From Psychroflexus sediminis (GTDB lineage Bacteria; Bacteroidota; Bacteroidia; Flavobacteriales; Flavobacteriaceae), in NCBI RefSeq assembly GCF_900099815.1, contig NZ_FNCW01000012.1, positions 1 to 64,000 of the forward strand: a DNA stretch of 64,000 nt, written 5' to 3'. Below the pieces are notes generated by a model. It saw only the letters and a program-made list of their open reading frames with translations, was not told the origin of the DNA and ran no database searches. The position numbers and the translations under genes are program-made. Positions 16,195 through 25,960 of the stretch are shown in pieces (the stretch's first letter is position 1; every line of letters begins with the position of its first letter).

Positions 16195-19100
16195 TAAAAT
16201 AGATATTAATAAGCTTTTTATATTCAGGCTGCAAAGGTAATTGTTGTCGGTTTAAAATCTCTGTTGTGTTAAAATATTCTTTAGCCTTTTCTTTCCAGTT
16301 GGAAGAAGATGATTTTAAATCTTTTTTCCGTGTTTTTGCTTCCCGCTCATTGTCCTGACTTTGTTGATTGGCAGCCTTGTCGAGTTTAAGCAATTGATGA
16401 TTCACATCCTCCATCTGTTTTAATAAATCGCTGCTAAAGCCCTTCATCAATAATTCTTGTTCCAGCTTGTCCAAACTTTTATTGAGTTCACTGGAATTAT
16501 CCTCCAGTCCGAGCGCTTCAATTCTGTCTTCCAATTCATTCCTGAGCTTCTGCTGTTGTTTGTAGATTTCATAAATTTCACCGCTCATTTGTTCCTGCTG
16601 ACTTCGGTTTCCTCCTTCCTGTTTGCCTTTTTCACCTTTGCTGTTTTCTTCACCCTGTTGCTGACCTTCTTTTCCTTTATCTTCAGGTTTTGTCTGCTCT
16701 CCTTCCTGCCCCTCTTTGGGCTGAACCTTCTGCATCTGCTTTTTTAATTCCTCATGAGATTTGATGATGTCAGACAATTGTTCTCCAGGTTTTCCCTGTT
16801 TAGGTTTTGGCTGACCAGCACCACTCTTTTGATTTTGCATTTGGTCAAGTGCAGTATCCAATATATTCGATAATTCGTTGGCATACATCATGCTGTACTG
16901 CTGATTGCTGGTTCCCAGTTGAACTTTATTTTCTGCCAGGCGCTCCAAAGACTTTTCAATGTTGAAATTAATATCGGAAATCCTGTTGTTCACCGTCTCT
17001 TTTATCATTGGTGTACGCATCGCAAGGGCGTATAAACTATCGTCAACATATTTGAAGTTTTCTCTTAGTTCAGCCTGTCTTTTTAGCTTAGAGGCATAAG
17101 CGGGGTTGGAATTGGAGATTCCTTTAAACTCTTCCATCAAGCCCTCTTGCTCAACTGAAAATACAATTAAATTATCCAAAATTTGACGAAGCATTTCAGC
17201 ATCTTCAGCGGCCTGTTCCATACTTGAAGACTTCATGGAGTTCATCATTTTTTGAGAGAGCTTTTCCATCTTTTCGGAGGCATCTCTTTGCTTTTGCTGT
17301 GCCTCTTTTTTTCCGGATTCTTGATCTTTTGCATCTCCAGATTCAGACTCTGAAGACTCCAGTTTTTCCTTTGCCTTTTCCTGGTCCTGCTCTATTTCTT
17401 TGGTTAATTTTGTATCGTTTCCGGTTTCCATCGGCGCTTTCAGCTCTTTATTTTTCTTTTCGAGTTTCTCTAAATCTTCCTGGAGTTGATCAAATTTTTC
17501 ATTCAGTTTTTCCTGTTTTACAGAAGTATTTTCTTTAGATTCGGATAATGCTTTCTGCTCCTTGGCCAGGTTATCCAATTCTTTGGCTAGTTTTTCTGCC
17601 TTTTTCTCAACGTAAAAACGCTTGGTCAATTCCAAAAGCTGCTCAAGGTTTTTTTCCTGCTTTTCAGATTCCCGGTCAAAATTTTCTAATTTTTCATTGA
17701 GCTGTTCCTGGTCAATTTGGTCTTTCAATTTTTCGAGTTCTTCCAGCAACTTCTGATTTTTTTCTATTTGCTCCTGGTTTTTTTCAAGTCGATTTTCGAG
17801 GTTTTCTTTCGCCTGATCTTGGGCTTCGTCCTCCAGTTTTTTAAAATCCTCCTTCAAGCGCTCGCTATAATTTTTCATCATTTCCAACTGTTGCTTTTGG
17901 CGTCGGATGAACTTATTGAGCTTTTGTTTTTCAGTGTAGTCTAACTGATTATTCTTTTTTTGCTTGTTTTGAAGCTCTTTTGAATCTTCCGTATTTTTCT
18001 GTTTTTCCAAAACTTCACTTAATTTTTCAACCGATGTATTTTGGCGGCTTAAGTTTTCAGAAGAGGCTTCCAGATCTGTTTTTTGACGATAAGAAAAGAC
18101 GTAAGAAGTCGAGGATTTTCTACCGTTTATCCGATCATTATCAAACACCTCAAAGTAATATTGATAAACATTTCCTGCTTTCAGTTCCAGTTCTTCATTC
18201 GGGAAGGCATAGGAAAATTCAGAATAGTTACTAGTAGATATGGGGAGTCTTATAACTGTTTTATCATTCTGATTATCAGTATTATAATAAACAAGGCGCA
18301 GGTTAGTTAGCCCGTAATCATCCGTCAGTTTTCCGAAGAAATAAGACTGGTCCGTCAACAAACTATCTTTTTTCTGCTCCAATTTCAGCCTAGGGAACTC
18401 ATCTTTAATGACCTCTATGGAATAACTCAATTTTTCATAATTTTTAAAATTGGAATTGGAGGTTGCTATCGAGTAGTTTTTTGTTCTCTGCTGAATTTGT
18501 TTCAGGGTAAACTCAGAGTTTTCGACATCAAACTTGAGCGTGTCTTCTTCACTTAGAAAGTCCACCTGGTTTGTCGTTTCCGTAGATATGATCCATTCAA
18601 TTTGTGTTCCTTCCGGCACTGAAACATTACCTGTGCCCGAAATGGAGGTATTCTTTTGGTTGATGTAGTCAGGATAATTCAAATTCATTTTCATGTCTTT
18701 CACCACCGGAATATCCAAGGCATGGAGTTCATAAGTTTGGGAGGTCACTTTGTTTGCTTTCAACAAAAAGCTTTTATTCTCGCTTACATTCTTAAAGGTG
18801 TAGCTATAAATCTCGTTGTTTTCCTGTAACCTCAGCTCTTCCCCATCTAGAGAAATAAAAACATCTTCCGGTTTTACCTCGCCCAGCGTCTGCACATTCA
18901 ACTGAAATGACTTTCCTTTTTTGGCATCCAGGTCTTTATTCAAAATGGAAAAATGGAAAGGGGCCGGTGCTTCATAGGCCGTATTATAATTCACGATACG
19001 TTTGTAGCTGTATGAGAAGGAATCGCCAAAGCCTGAAATCCAAATCGCCAGCAGGACCAGGACGGGAATTACCAAAAACCGCAGATACTTGAGGTTTTGC

Positions 19101-19540
19101 CGGAAATCGATCGCCAGTTGAAACGGAACGGATTTAAGTGTTTTGGATTTTTGCTCAATGCTGGCAAGGACCAGTTCGTCATCCCCTCCCTGAGCTTTTA
19201 GCTGAAGTATGTTTTTGAGCTTGTCATTCACTTCCGGAAAGTGACTGCCGATCTGGGAAGAAGCTTCGGTGAAATCGATGCCTTTAGACAATTTGAACAG
19301 CTGACTGGCCGGTATCAAAATCAGTTTGAAAAGCAGCACAACTTCAGCCGCGACAAGCGTCCAGAATAAAAGCGTCCTGACTCCGGAATCGAACCACAGA
19401 AAATATTCCAGGGCCGCGCCAAAAATGAAAAGCAACAGACTCAATCCTAGAAAGAGCAATGTCCCTTTGATCAAAAGGCTGGTGTAGAACTTTTTGATAA
19501 AACGTTCTAATTTGTCTTCTATGATTTTATAATGCTGCAT
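16178..19540 (-). CDS. DUF4175-family membrane coiled-coil protein
   Basis: A 1120-residue protein of the large DUF4175 family of Bacteroidota, function unknown. Two adjacent membrane helices (about 22-47 and 56-78) and a third (about 150-167) are followed by a periplasmic beta-rich part (about 190-480). A very long Lys/Glu/Gln-rich coiled coil comes next (about 490-720) and a Gly/Lys/Glu/Gln low-complexity stretch near 920-1000. The fold order suggests a membrane-anchored scaffold. Its end overlaps ybeY by 17 bp and it heads the operon with ybeY and mnmG. It has no enzyme motif that I can see. Confidence 0.85.
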   Translation of the reverse strand: MQHYKIIEDKLERFIKKFYTSLLIKGTLLFLGLSLLLFIFGAALEYFLWFDSGVRTLLFWTLVAAEVVLLFKLILIPASQLFKLSKGIDFTEASSQIGSHFPEVNDKLKNILQLKAQGGDDELVLASIEQKSKTLKSVPFQLAIDFRQNLKYLRFLVIPVLVLLAIWISGFGDSFSYSYKRIVNYNTAYEAPAPFHFSILNKDLDAKKGKSFQLNVQTLGEVKPEDVFISLDGEELRLQENNEIYSYTFKNVSENKSFLLKANKVTSQTYELHALDIPVVKDMKMNLNYPDYINQKNTSISGTGNVSVPEGTQIEWIISTETTNQVDFLSEEDTLKFDVENSEFTLKQIQQRTKNYSIATSNSNFKNYEKLSYSIEVIKDEFPRLKLEQKKDSLLTDQSYFFGKLTDDYGLTNLRLVYYNTDNQNDKTVIRLPISTSNYSEFSYAFPNEELELKAGNVYQYYFEVFDNDRINGRKSSTSYVFSYRQKTDLEASSENLSRQNTSVEKLSEVLEKQKNTEDSKELQNKQKKNNQLDYTEKQKLNKFIRRQKQQLEMMKNYSERLKEDFKKLEDEAQDQAKENLENRLEKNQEQIEKNQKLLEELEKLKDQIDQEQLNEKLENFDRESEKQEKNLEQLLELTKRFYVEKKAEKLAKELDNLAKEQKALSESKENTSVKQEKLNEKFDQLQEDLEKLEKKNKELKAPMETGNDTKLTKEIEQDQEKAKEKLESSESESGDAKDQESGKKEAQQKQRDASEKMEKLSQKMMNSMKSSSMEQAAEDAEMLRQILDNLIVFSVEQEGLMEEFKGISNSNPAYASKLKRQAELRENFKYVDDSLYALAMRTPMIKETVNNRISDINFNIEKSLERLAENKVQLGTSNQQYSMMYANELSNILDTALDQMQNQKSGAGQPKPKQGKPGEQLSDIIKSHEELKKQMQKVQPKEGQEGEQTKPEDKGKEGQQQGEENSKGEKGKQEGGNRSQQEQMSGEIYEIYKQQQKLRNELEDRIEALGLEDNSSELNKSLDKLEQELLMKGFSSDLLKQMEDVNHQLLKLDKAANQQSQDNEREAKTRKKDLKSSSSNWKEKAKEYFNTTEILNRQQLPLQPEYKKLINIYFNGNSD

Positions 19541-19580
19541 GCTACTGTACTCTGGCTTTGGTATAACTTGCTAAGTTACC

Positions 19581-19621
19581 AATTAACCTGCTTATTTTTA
19601 AATACTTGTCATTTTTTAACG
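19581..19621. repeat. 41-bp dispersed repeat, copy 1
   Basis: This stretch, containing ACTTGTCATTTTTTAACG, matches 20739-20779 with three mismatches in direct orientation. It lies 41 bp upstream of the DUF4175 start and could be part of its promoter region or a small dispersed repeat. Confidence 0.6.
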
Positions 19622-19740
19622 CTATACCAGTATTTATATAATGCGGCAAAATTTAAAATCCATACTGAAATTTAAAAAGAGAATTTTAATTTTTATATTA
19701 GTAGACAGCAATTTAAAACCTTCGTCTTAAGCTTTATCAA

Positions 19741-19905
19741 ATGGATTCCAAAACTAAAAGAAGACTGCTTATAATTCTACCAAGTTTGGGGTTATTCTTT
19801 ATAGATAGCCAGTTAGCCTTAGGGTATCTCATTATGGCAAACCTGATAATTATCGCAATTGAGTATAAAGAAAAGCAGAAAAGGAAGGAAAAGAATATGA
19901 GATAG
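19741..19905 (+). CDS. Possible 54-residue membrane protein
   Basis: A short frame from ATG with a basic N-terminus (MDSKTKRR), hydrophobic residues about 9-40 broken by DSQ (one or two short helices) and a strongly basic tail (KEKQKRKEKN). No family is recognised. It stands alone in a 490-bp gap between minus-strand genes. The topology resembles the other tiny membrane frames in this window at 25961 and 41897. The rest of the gap (19622-19740 and 19906-20032) shows nothing. Confidence 0.4.
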   Translation: MDSKTKRRLLIILPSLGLFFIDSQLALGYLIMANLIIIAIEYKEKQKRKEKNMR

Positions 19906-20032
19906 GCTGCTGATTCTTAAATTCATTGTTCATATAAAACCCCTGCCATTTTATTTCACAATTGGTAACAAATCTAAACGACTATACATCTGAATAAAAA
20001 CAGGTTAGGGCGAGTATATCCGTTGACTTTAT

Positions 20033-20581
20033 TTATTTAATAGTTTTTCTTTTTATTAAATTACCCTTTTCATCGGCGATAGGTGGAGATCCTAATCTTC
20101 CCTTAATATGCCACGTAATATATGCCCTCTCGTAATATGACATTCGGTTATTCTTATATTCAAATTCAATTAATTCCTCTATATCACTAAAAAAATATCT
20201 AGGAGAATGAACAAAGATTAGATAGGCTTTAGATTTATATACACCAAGTCTTTTATGATTTGGAAAACCATATTTCTTAGTTATTTCCAATAATTTTAAT
20301 GTATTTAATGAGTCATTCAGCCTCATTAGTCCAACAAAACTGGCCATATTTTTTTTTAATAGTAACTTATTTTGTTCATCAGACGATGTATATTTTTTTG
20401 TAATACGGCTCAATAGCTCCCTGCTTTTTTGATCAATATCATATAAACTATCAATGCTTGCTTTAAGGCGTATTCTCTCATCTTCATTTAATTCATAATG
20501 CTTACTACTTACATGACAACTCATAAGACAGATGAGCAGAAAAAACACTGATAAGAAGAAACTAAGCGGAGAGATTTTCAT
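20033..20581 (-). CDS. DUF6624-like lipoprotein
   Basis: A 182-residue lipoprotein with a clear signal and lipobox LMSC (Cys at about 22). The mature part is helical and charged. The pattern YDIDQKSRELL, LNDSLNTLKLLEITKKYGFP, LIFVHSP and KGRLGSPP resembles the DUF6624 family as I remember it, of unknown function; this assignment is tentative. It lies alone between two copies of a 41-bp repeat. Confidence 0.75.
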   Translation of the reverse strand: MKISPLSFFLSVFFLLICLMSCHVSSKHYELNEDERIRLKASIDSLYDIDQKSRELLSRITKKYTSSDEQNKLLLKKNMASFVGLMRLNDSLNTLKLLEITKKYGFPNHKRLGVYKSKAYLIFVHSPRYFFSDIEELIEFEYKNNRMSYYERAYITWHIKGRLGSPPIADEKGNLIKRKTIK

Positions 20582-20738
20582 ATGATGAAATTTGATGATT
20601 ATTGGATTGCTTAAATTAAAAACGTCCTTTTTATTAGTCTTTAAGGCATTCTGAAATTAACTAAATATATAAAAATATCTATCGTAAAGCATAAGTCTAA
20701 AGCTGGCTTCTTTTCCACTGACTTTACTACGACCTGCT

Positions 20739-20779
20739 AATTAACCTTCTTATTTCTAAAGACTTGTCATTTTTTAACG
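20739..20779. repeat. 41-bp dispersed repeat, copy 2
   Basis: The second copy of the repeat at 19581, same orientation, three mismatches. It lies between the DUF6624-like gene and the terminator of the amidohydrolase gene. Nothing else is visible in 20582-20806. Confidence 0.6.
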
Positions 20780-20806
20780 AGAAGAAAAGTTTTGTATTAT
20801 ACATAA

Positions 20807-20839
20807 AAAAGGATTCTGATCTCAAATCAGAATCCTTTT
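20807..20839 (-). terminator. Terminator of the amidohydrolase gene
   Basis: A perfect 14-bp stem (AAAAGGATTCTGAT with its complement), 5-nt loop CTCAA, with T-run on the minus strand, 25 bp past the stop. Confidence 0.9.
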
Positions 20840-20864
20840 CATTAGGTTAATCTCAATTTGCTTT

Positions 20865-23800
20865 CTAGTCTTTTTGGACGCCGGGTAGATTTTCCGGTCT
20901 TTTGGTTTGCCATTCAAAAGCTTCCGCTTTTTTCTCGTTAGGCGCAATTTCATCCAGATTATCTGCATCATACACTCTGCCATTCTTAATCACATGGGTC
21001 AGGGTGTTAGAGTTTCGTATTTCCTCTAAAGGATTCTTATCCATAATGAGTAAATCTGCCAGCTTACCATCCTCTATACTCCCAAGATCCCCTTCCAAAC
21101 CCAGAGCTTCTGCACCCAAAACAGTAGCTGTTCTTAAAGCATCCATAGTGCTCATGCCACCGCTTGCCATCGACCATAATTCCCAATGGAAACCGAGTCC
21201 CTGTAATTGACCATGACTCCCTACTCCTGCGAGACCACCTGCTTCCACAAGGTCTTTCATGAATTTGGCATGTTTAGGAAAAACATGTTCTTCTTTCATA
21301 AACCAGGCCCCTCTTCGGCGAGCTTTTTTTGCAAGTTCCTCGTAAGGTGTGAAATATTGGAGTTTTCTATCATGATAAGGCTTTTCTGTAGCGTAATAGA
21401 ACTCTTCTGCCCAGGGACCACCGTAAGAAACCAAAAGGGTAGGCGTTACGGCAATTTTTGACTCTGCTATGGTTTGAACAGCATCTTTATAAATGCCTAC
21501 GATTGGTAAACTATGCTCATGACCCGGATAGCCATCCAATAATTGAGTCATATTCAATTTGTAATCCAGGCCGCCTTCCGTGGTCGGCATTAATTCCAGT
21601 TCCTTCGCTGCCATCAGGATCCATTGGCGCTGCTGACGATTTCCAACCAAATACATTTTGATGCTTTTGGTATTATAGTATTCGCTGTATTGTTTTAAAA
21701 CCTCTTTGGCATGCTCCAAAGATTTTATATTATACATCCAATACCCAACTCCGGGTCCGGTGCTATAAACTCTTGGTCCGTGTATTGCTCCTGAACTCAC
21801 CATATCAGAATAGGTCAGAACATCTGTAGTCGCCGTTTGTGGATCTCGCGTGGTAGTCACTCCATAAGCCAGATTTGCAGAATAAATCCAAACCTGATTT
21901 TTATGTAAGCCCCAGTTAGGCCACATGTGAGCATGTGTATCGATAAAACCCGGGGTGATAGTTTTGCCTGACGCATCAATAATTTTTGCGCTTCCAGGGA
22001 TAGATATAGTTCCGGTCTCTCCCACCGCTTTAATACGATTATTCTCGATAAGAATATCTCCATGTTCAATAACTCCCTGATCGGTCATGGTGATTACCCT
22101 TGCATTTTTCAATACGATAGTGCCTTCAGGAATATCTTTTTCAAAACCGACTTTTATTTTAAGTTCTTTTGCAGTGAAGGTTTTATCTTCTTTTTCTTCG
22201 TCTTTTTTATCCTCATCCTTTTTTTCATCTTCCTCATCAGAATCCTCTTCTTTAGAGTCTTTCTTCTTCATTTCCTCAGCTTCTTTTATAGCCGTAGCGA
22301 GACTATCGGCATAAGCTTTTCCTTCCTGTAAATCATAGATAAAATGACTGGCACCCAGAGACCAGTGCACTTTTTTGCTATCTGCAGACCAGCCAGGGAA
22401 TTCACCTCCCATCACGGTCAGTTTCATGGCAGGAAAAGCTGCTTTATCGGCTTTTGCGACAGAAATCTTAGGGGTTTGTCCATATTTTGGAAGAGTCACC
22501 GTATACACATCATTTGCAATTTTCGCTAAAGCGGAAGTTCCATCCGGAGAAATTCTTATTTCTGAAGGTGTAGACGGTTTGTTTTTCTCTTTCGAGGCAT
22601 TCGGCAGCAGATTGTGAGAACCATCATGGGCGTGGACCATATCCACAGAAGACCCATAGGTCGTTATCCCTGTCAATTGTAAATGCTCTTTTTGATCTGT
22701 CCCGTCCCATCGGATTGAAATCAATCCTTTGGAACCTTGATTCAAATAAATCCGGTCTTCTTCTTTTGTGAAATGCGGCGTATTTCGGCCTTTTGCCTTA
22801 TCTATCAAATTCACGTCTCCACCCTCAGTCGAAATCCAGGCTAAATCTTCCATCTGCAAAGAACCAAACGGGTCCACCGCATCCTTATAGACCTGATTAG
22901 CTCCCCTATTGAATACAATTCTATCTTGAGTATAAGACCAGGCCGGATCCAGGTAAAGAGCCGGATTCTGTGTAAGTTTTACCAGCTTTCCTCTGCCGTT
23001 AGAATTCACTTTGTATAAGTGTCCTCCTTCTGTTTCTTCCCAGGTCGTAAAAACAATTTGTTTGCCATCAGGAGACCAGACCGGCATCGCTTCAGTAAAC
23101 TCCTTTTCAGTCAGTCTTTTGGGTTTGCCATCAGGCAGGTCCATGACGTATAATCTATTGAGTGCAGTAAAAGCGAGTTGTTTCCCGTCAGGCGAAGGCA
23201 CAGCATCTCGTATTTGAGTGGCAAAGGCTTCTTTATCATCCTGGATAGGATAATTGAATTTCAGTCTGGGACCTAATTCCAGTTTCAAATCCACTTCAAA
23301 AGGAATCTCTGAAGCTGTTTTTGACGTGATATCTATTTTGTGAATTTTACCACCATAAGAAGCTATTAAATACCTGCTGTCTGGGGTGAAGGTCATGGCA
23401 GGATAAACACCCAGCGGAGCAATAGACTCCTGTTCATCTCTTTGTACAGGGTAAGCCAGCCATTCTTCGTCCCCGGTTTGAAGATTTCTTCTCACCAAGC
23501 CGGTTTCAGTCTCGAAGCGGGTTCCATACACCAGCCATTTTCCATCCGGGGATAAGGTGGGTGTAAATGCAGAGCCGTATCTGGAGGTAATAGTGGCCAT
23601 ATCACCGTCCTCCAGATCGTAAGTCCCGATTTGATACTGGGGAAACTGAGCATTGTAATTCCAGGCCGATTTTCTTTGAGAGAAGTAAATCAGTTTCCCG
23701 TCAGGGCTGACGGCTGGGTCGGTGGTTTTAAGGTTCTCCGGCTTGTCGATGAGCTGAGCACCGGAACCGCCATCTCTATGAAAGATATGCAGCTTTATAT

Positions 23801-24281
23801 TTCTCCTTCCCTTGGCGCCTACAATGTACTCACCATCCGGGGTCCAGTCTGCAGAAAAGTAATTTTGATTGTTGTCCTTAGTGATTTGACTCATCTCTTT
23901 AGACTCCAAATCCATGGTCCAGATGTTATCAGAACCGCTTTTATCGGAGATAAAAACGATGGATTTTCCATCCGGGCTAAATTTTGGATGCACATCATAA
24001 GGCATGCCTTCGGTAATTTTGGTCGCCTTACCTCCTGACACCGGGATCGTGTACAAATCTCCCATCATATCAAAAATAAGGGTCTGTCCATCCGGGCTGA
24101 TATCCAGAGAAAGCCAGGTGCCCTCGTTGGTTTTGAATGCGATGCTTCTTTCCGGCTCCAGCGGCAAGTCCTTGGTAGCCTTTTTAATACTGTCCTTCTC
24201 CTTGTCTTCCTGAGCAAAAGCAAGGCAGTTAACTGCTAATACAGCAATCAGTAGGCTGCATAATTTAAATTTTTTCATCAC
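20865..24281 (-). CDS. Exported beta-propeller amidohydrolase fusion
   Basis: An 1138-residue secreted protein with a signal peptide ending near AFAQ (about 24). The first two thirds carry repeated TolB/PD40-type blades, many with SPDGK or TPDG turns (for example FSPDGKSIVF, WSPDGKQIVF). A very acidic Lys/Asp/Glu linker follows (nt 22180-22280). The last third is an amidohydrolase (metallo-dependent hydrolase) domain: GDILIENNRIKAVGE, the metal motif TPGFIDTHAHMWPN, HEHSLPI, GSHGQLQGLG and the closing LADLLIMDKNPLEEI. Such fusions are common in Bacteroidota, and the substrate is unknown (dipeptides or similar amides are a guess). It is transcribed alone and ends at a strong terminator. Confidence 0.9.
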   Translation of the reverse strand: MMKKFKLCSLLIAVLAVNCLAFAQEDKEKDSIKKATKDLPLEPERSIAFKTNEGTWLSLDISPDGQTLIFDMMGDLYTIPVSGGKATKITEGMPYDVHPKFSPDGKSIVFISDKSGSDNIWTMDLESKEMSQITKDNNQNYFSADWTPDGEYIVGAKGRRNIKLHIFHRDGGSGAQLIDKPENLKTTDPAVSPDGKLIYFSQRKSAWNYNAQFPQYQIGTYDLEDGDMATITSRYGSAFTPTLSPDGKWLVYGTRFETETGLVRRNLQTGDEEWLAYPVQRDEQESIAPLGVYPAMTFTPDSRYLIASYGGKIHKIDITSKTASEIPFEVDLKLELGPRLKFNYPIQDDKEAFATQIRDAVPSPDGKQLAFTALNRLYVMDLPDGKPKRLTEKEFTEAMPVWSPDGKQIVFTTWEETEGGHLYKVNSNGRGKLVKLTQNPALYLDPAWSYTQDRIVFNRGANQVYKDAVDPFGSLQMEDLAWISTEGGDVNLIDKAKGRNTPHFTKEEDRIYLNQGSKGLISIRWDGTDQKEHLQLTGITTYGSSVDMVHAHDGSHNLLPNASKEKNKPSTPSEIRISPDGTSALAKIANDVYTVTLPKYGQTPKISVAKADKAAFPAMKLTVMGGEFPGWSADSKKVHWSLGASHFIYDLQEGKAYADSLATAIKEAEEMKKKDSKEEDSDEEDEKKDEDKKDEEKEDKTFTAKELKIKVGFEKDIPEGTIVLKNARVITMTDQGVIEHGDILIENNRIKAVGETGTISIPGSAKIIDASGKTITPGFIDTHAHMWPNWGLHKNQVWIYSANLAYGVTTTRDPQTATTDVLTYSDMVSSGAIHGPRVYSTGPGVGYWMYNIKSLEHAKEVLKQYSEYYNTKSIKMYLVGNRQQRQWILMAAKELELMPTTEGGLDYKLNMTQLLDGYPGHEHSLPIVGIYKDAVQTIAESKIAVTPTLLVSYGGPWAEEFYYATEKPYHDRKLQYFTPYEELAKKARRRGAWFMKEEHVFPKHAKFMKDLVEAGGLAGVGSHGQLQGLGFHWELWSMASGGMSTMDALRTATVLGAEALGLEGDLGSIEDGKLADLLIMDKNPLEEIRNSNTLTHVIKNGRVYDADNLDEIAPNEKKAEAFEWQTKRPENLPGVQKD

Positions 24282-24610
24282 TTCTGTGTTTTATAAAGCA
24301 GAAAAGTAATGAATTTTAAGATAAATGCCTGCTATGGGAAGAGGCTTATAATTCATCTTTTATTAAACTTTTTGTATAATAAATTCAAATCTTATATAAA
24401 CTTATAGGTTTTGTAAATAGTTTATTCACTATTTGAATAAGATAATGCTCAAGGTTCAGCTAGTTTTGTATGTCATCAATACTTAACTGATCTTGAATTT
24501 GGCGTGTTTTTTACAGAGAGGGAAGTGAGTTATGCCGGGTTGTTTTAAGGCATTATTTTCAATGCTATGGATTCTGGTCGTGATGTTCTTTACCCTAAAC
24601 ATGAGTTGAT
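24282..24610. other. Intergenic, nothing convincing
   Basis: AT-rich in its first half. A 25-codon frame (24532-24609) with one hydrophobic stretch ends one base before the next start. It may be the tail of a lost membrane gene, since the following gene is itself a pseudogene. Confidence 0.4.
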
Positions 24611-25165
24611 ATGGTCCAAAGAAAATATATCAAGAAGCTGATTTTGATTTCGGTAAGCGCGTTGATTTTAGTTATGATTTACGCGTTCTACAACCTGCAT
24701 GACAGCAAGAAAGCCAGAGAAAAATCGCTTTTGAACTTACCGGAAATACCCTTACAGGATTTGAATGGGAATACCTTCCATTTAAATCAGCTAAAAGTTA
24801 TAAAGCGGCTCGTAGTTATGGATACGAAATGCACCTACTGTGCTTATCAAACGGAAGACTTAAAACGGGTGAGTAAGGCCTTCCAAAATCTAAAAAATTG
24901 TCGGAATCTCCGAACAGCCCCTCGACATACTAAAAGCCTATACGGAACAGGACCCTTTTTTATTAACCCTTAACCCTTATCACTCATGACTTCAATAGCA
25001 CTATGGCTTTCCACTACGGTATTGGAACTACTCCTCATGTTTTGATTTATGATGCCAGAAACCATCTCATTAAGCAGCATAAAGGCTTTATAAAATCTGT
25101 TATACCACATTTAATCAACGTAACGGTCAAAAATGGACTGACCATCCAAAGTCGGAAAATGTGAA
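24611..25165 (+). pseudogene. Frameshifted thioredoxin-like membrane-anchored protein
   Basis: The frame from 24611 codes for an N-terminal membrane anchor (about 9-27), LPEIPLQDLNGNTFHLNQL and the redox motif CTYC (about residue 76). It then shifts near 24895. A second frame continues with GISEQPLDILKAYTEQDPF until about 24985, and a third gives HYGIGTTPHVLIYDARN, the thioredoxin cis-Pro region, ending near 25165. Together these make one TlpA/redoxin-like protein broken by at least two frameshifts. Redox partners of this type accompany peptide-export systems in Bacteroidota, which fits the ABC remnant downstream. Confidence 0.75.
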
Positions 25166-25278
25166 AGTTGAAACCGATGTAAAAGAAAAGTAGACCGAGT
25201 TATTGAAAATCGAAAGAGTAAAAAATTATTATAAAAAGTAAAGTCGCTGTATAAATGACTTTACAAAAATCAAAAATT

Positions 25279-25941
25279 ATGGATATTCTAAAAACATTAA
25301 GAAAGTCATATTTTACTATGTTTCTTGCATCATTAGTTTTATTAATCTCTTGTAGCCAATACGATGATGAGATTATTGATACAAACGAAAAGCTAAGTTT
25401 ATCAAATTATATTGAAGAACATTTACAACTAACTACTGAGCTTATGATTCTGCTAGAAAGTGAGCGTAATATTGACAAAGAATCTTTTTTAAAGTCGATG
25501 TCTAAAAAATCAAAATCTATATCGGAAAATTCAAAACCTGAAGAAATAATAGGTACTTTAGTAAATGCAAATTTTCAGCAATCTAATGTTATTTCAGAAT
25601 TATTTTTAAAAATATATTATAATAACCTTAATTTCATAAATAGTAATCCAGATTTAAAAAATCTCAATAAAAATGAAATTGAGAATATGATAACAGTTGA
25701 AATAGACAAAAAACTGATTCAGTTTCTGAGCAATAAAAGCAGTGATAGTTGTAAAGAAACTTGGGTTAAGGCACTCTCTAGATGTAAAAGGAATGCCGCA
25801 ATATCCATGGGTGCTTCATTAGCTGTAGGTGCATTTACAGGTGGTACAGGCTATCTAGTCGGATTTTTTGTGTCGGGGGTTGTTGCGGGTATTTGTGCTA
25901 GTGATGCAGATGCAGATTATTCAGAATGTATGGGCTGGTAA
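25279..25941 (+). CDS. Lipoprotein with two Cys-x10-Cys pairs and Gly-rich hairpin
   Basis: I do not know the family. The likely start is the ATG at 25279 (an upstream in-frame ATG at 25255 would add 8 residues). A lipoprotein signal with lipobox LISC is followed by a polar helical region (about 40-160, numbering from 25255). The C-terminal module has Cys166 and Cys177, then a Gly/Ala-rich hydrophobic hairpin (about 180-213, AVGAFTGGTGYLVGFF), then Cys214 and Cys225 and a terminal GW. The two pairs have the same CX10C spacing, as if two disulfides clamp the hairpin. The module resembles bacteriocin-like, membrane-active C-termini. A 52-residue membrane protein follows 19 bp downstream. Toxin activity is inference. 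Confidence 0.75.
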   Translation: MDILKTLRKSYFTMFLASLVLLISCSQYDDEIIDTNEKLSLSNYIEEHLQLTTELMILLESERNIDKESFLKSMSKKSKSISENSKPEEIIGTLVNANFQQSNVISELFLKIYYNNLNFINSNPDLKNLNKNEIENMITVEIDKKLIQFLSNKSSDSCKETWVKALSRCKRNAAISMGASLAVGAFTGGTGYLVGFFVSGVVAGICASDADADYSECMGW

Positions 25942-25960
25942 AAAATGATATTAATTAACA

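Noticed and set aside
24532-24609. 25-codon frame ahead of the thioredoxin-like pseudogene as a gene
   Set aside because: Very short and tied to a decayed neighbour; no independent support.
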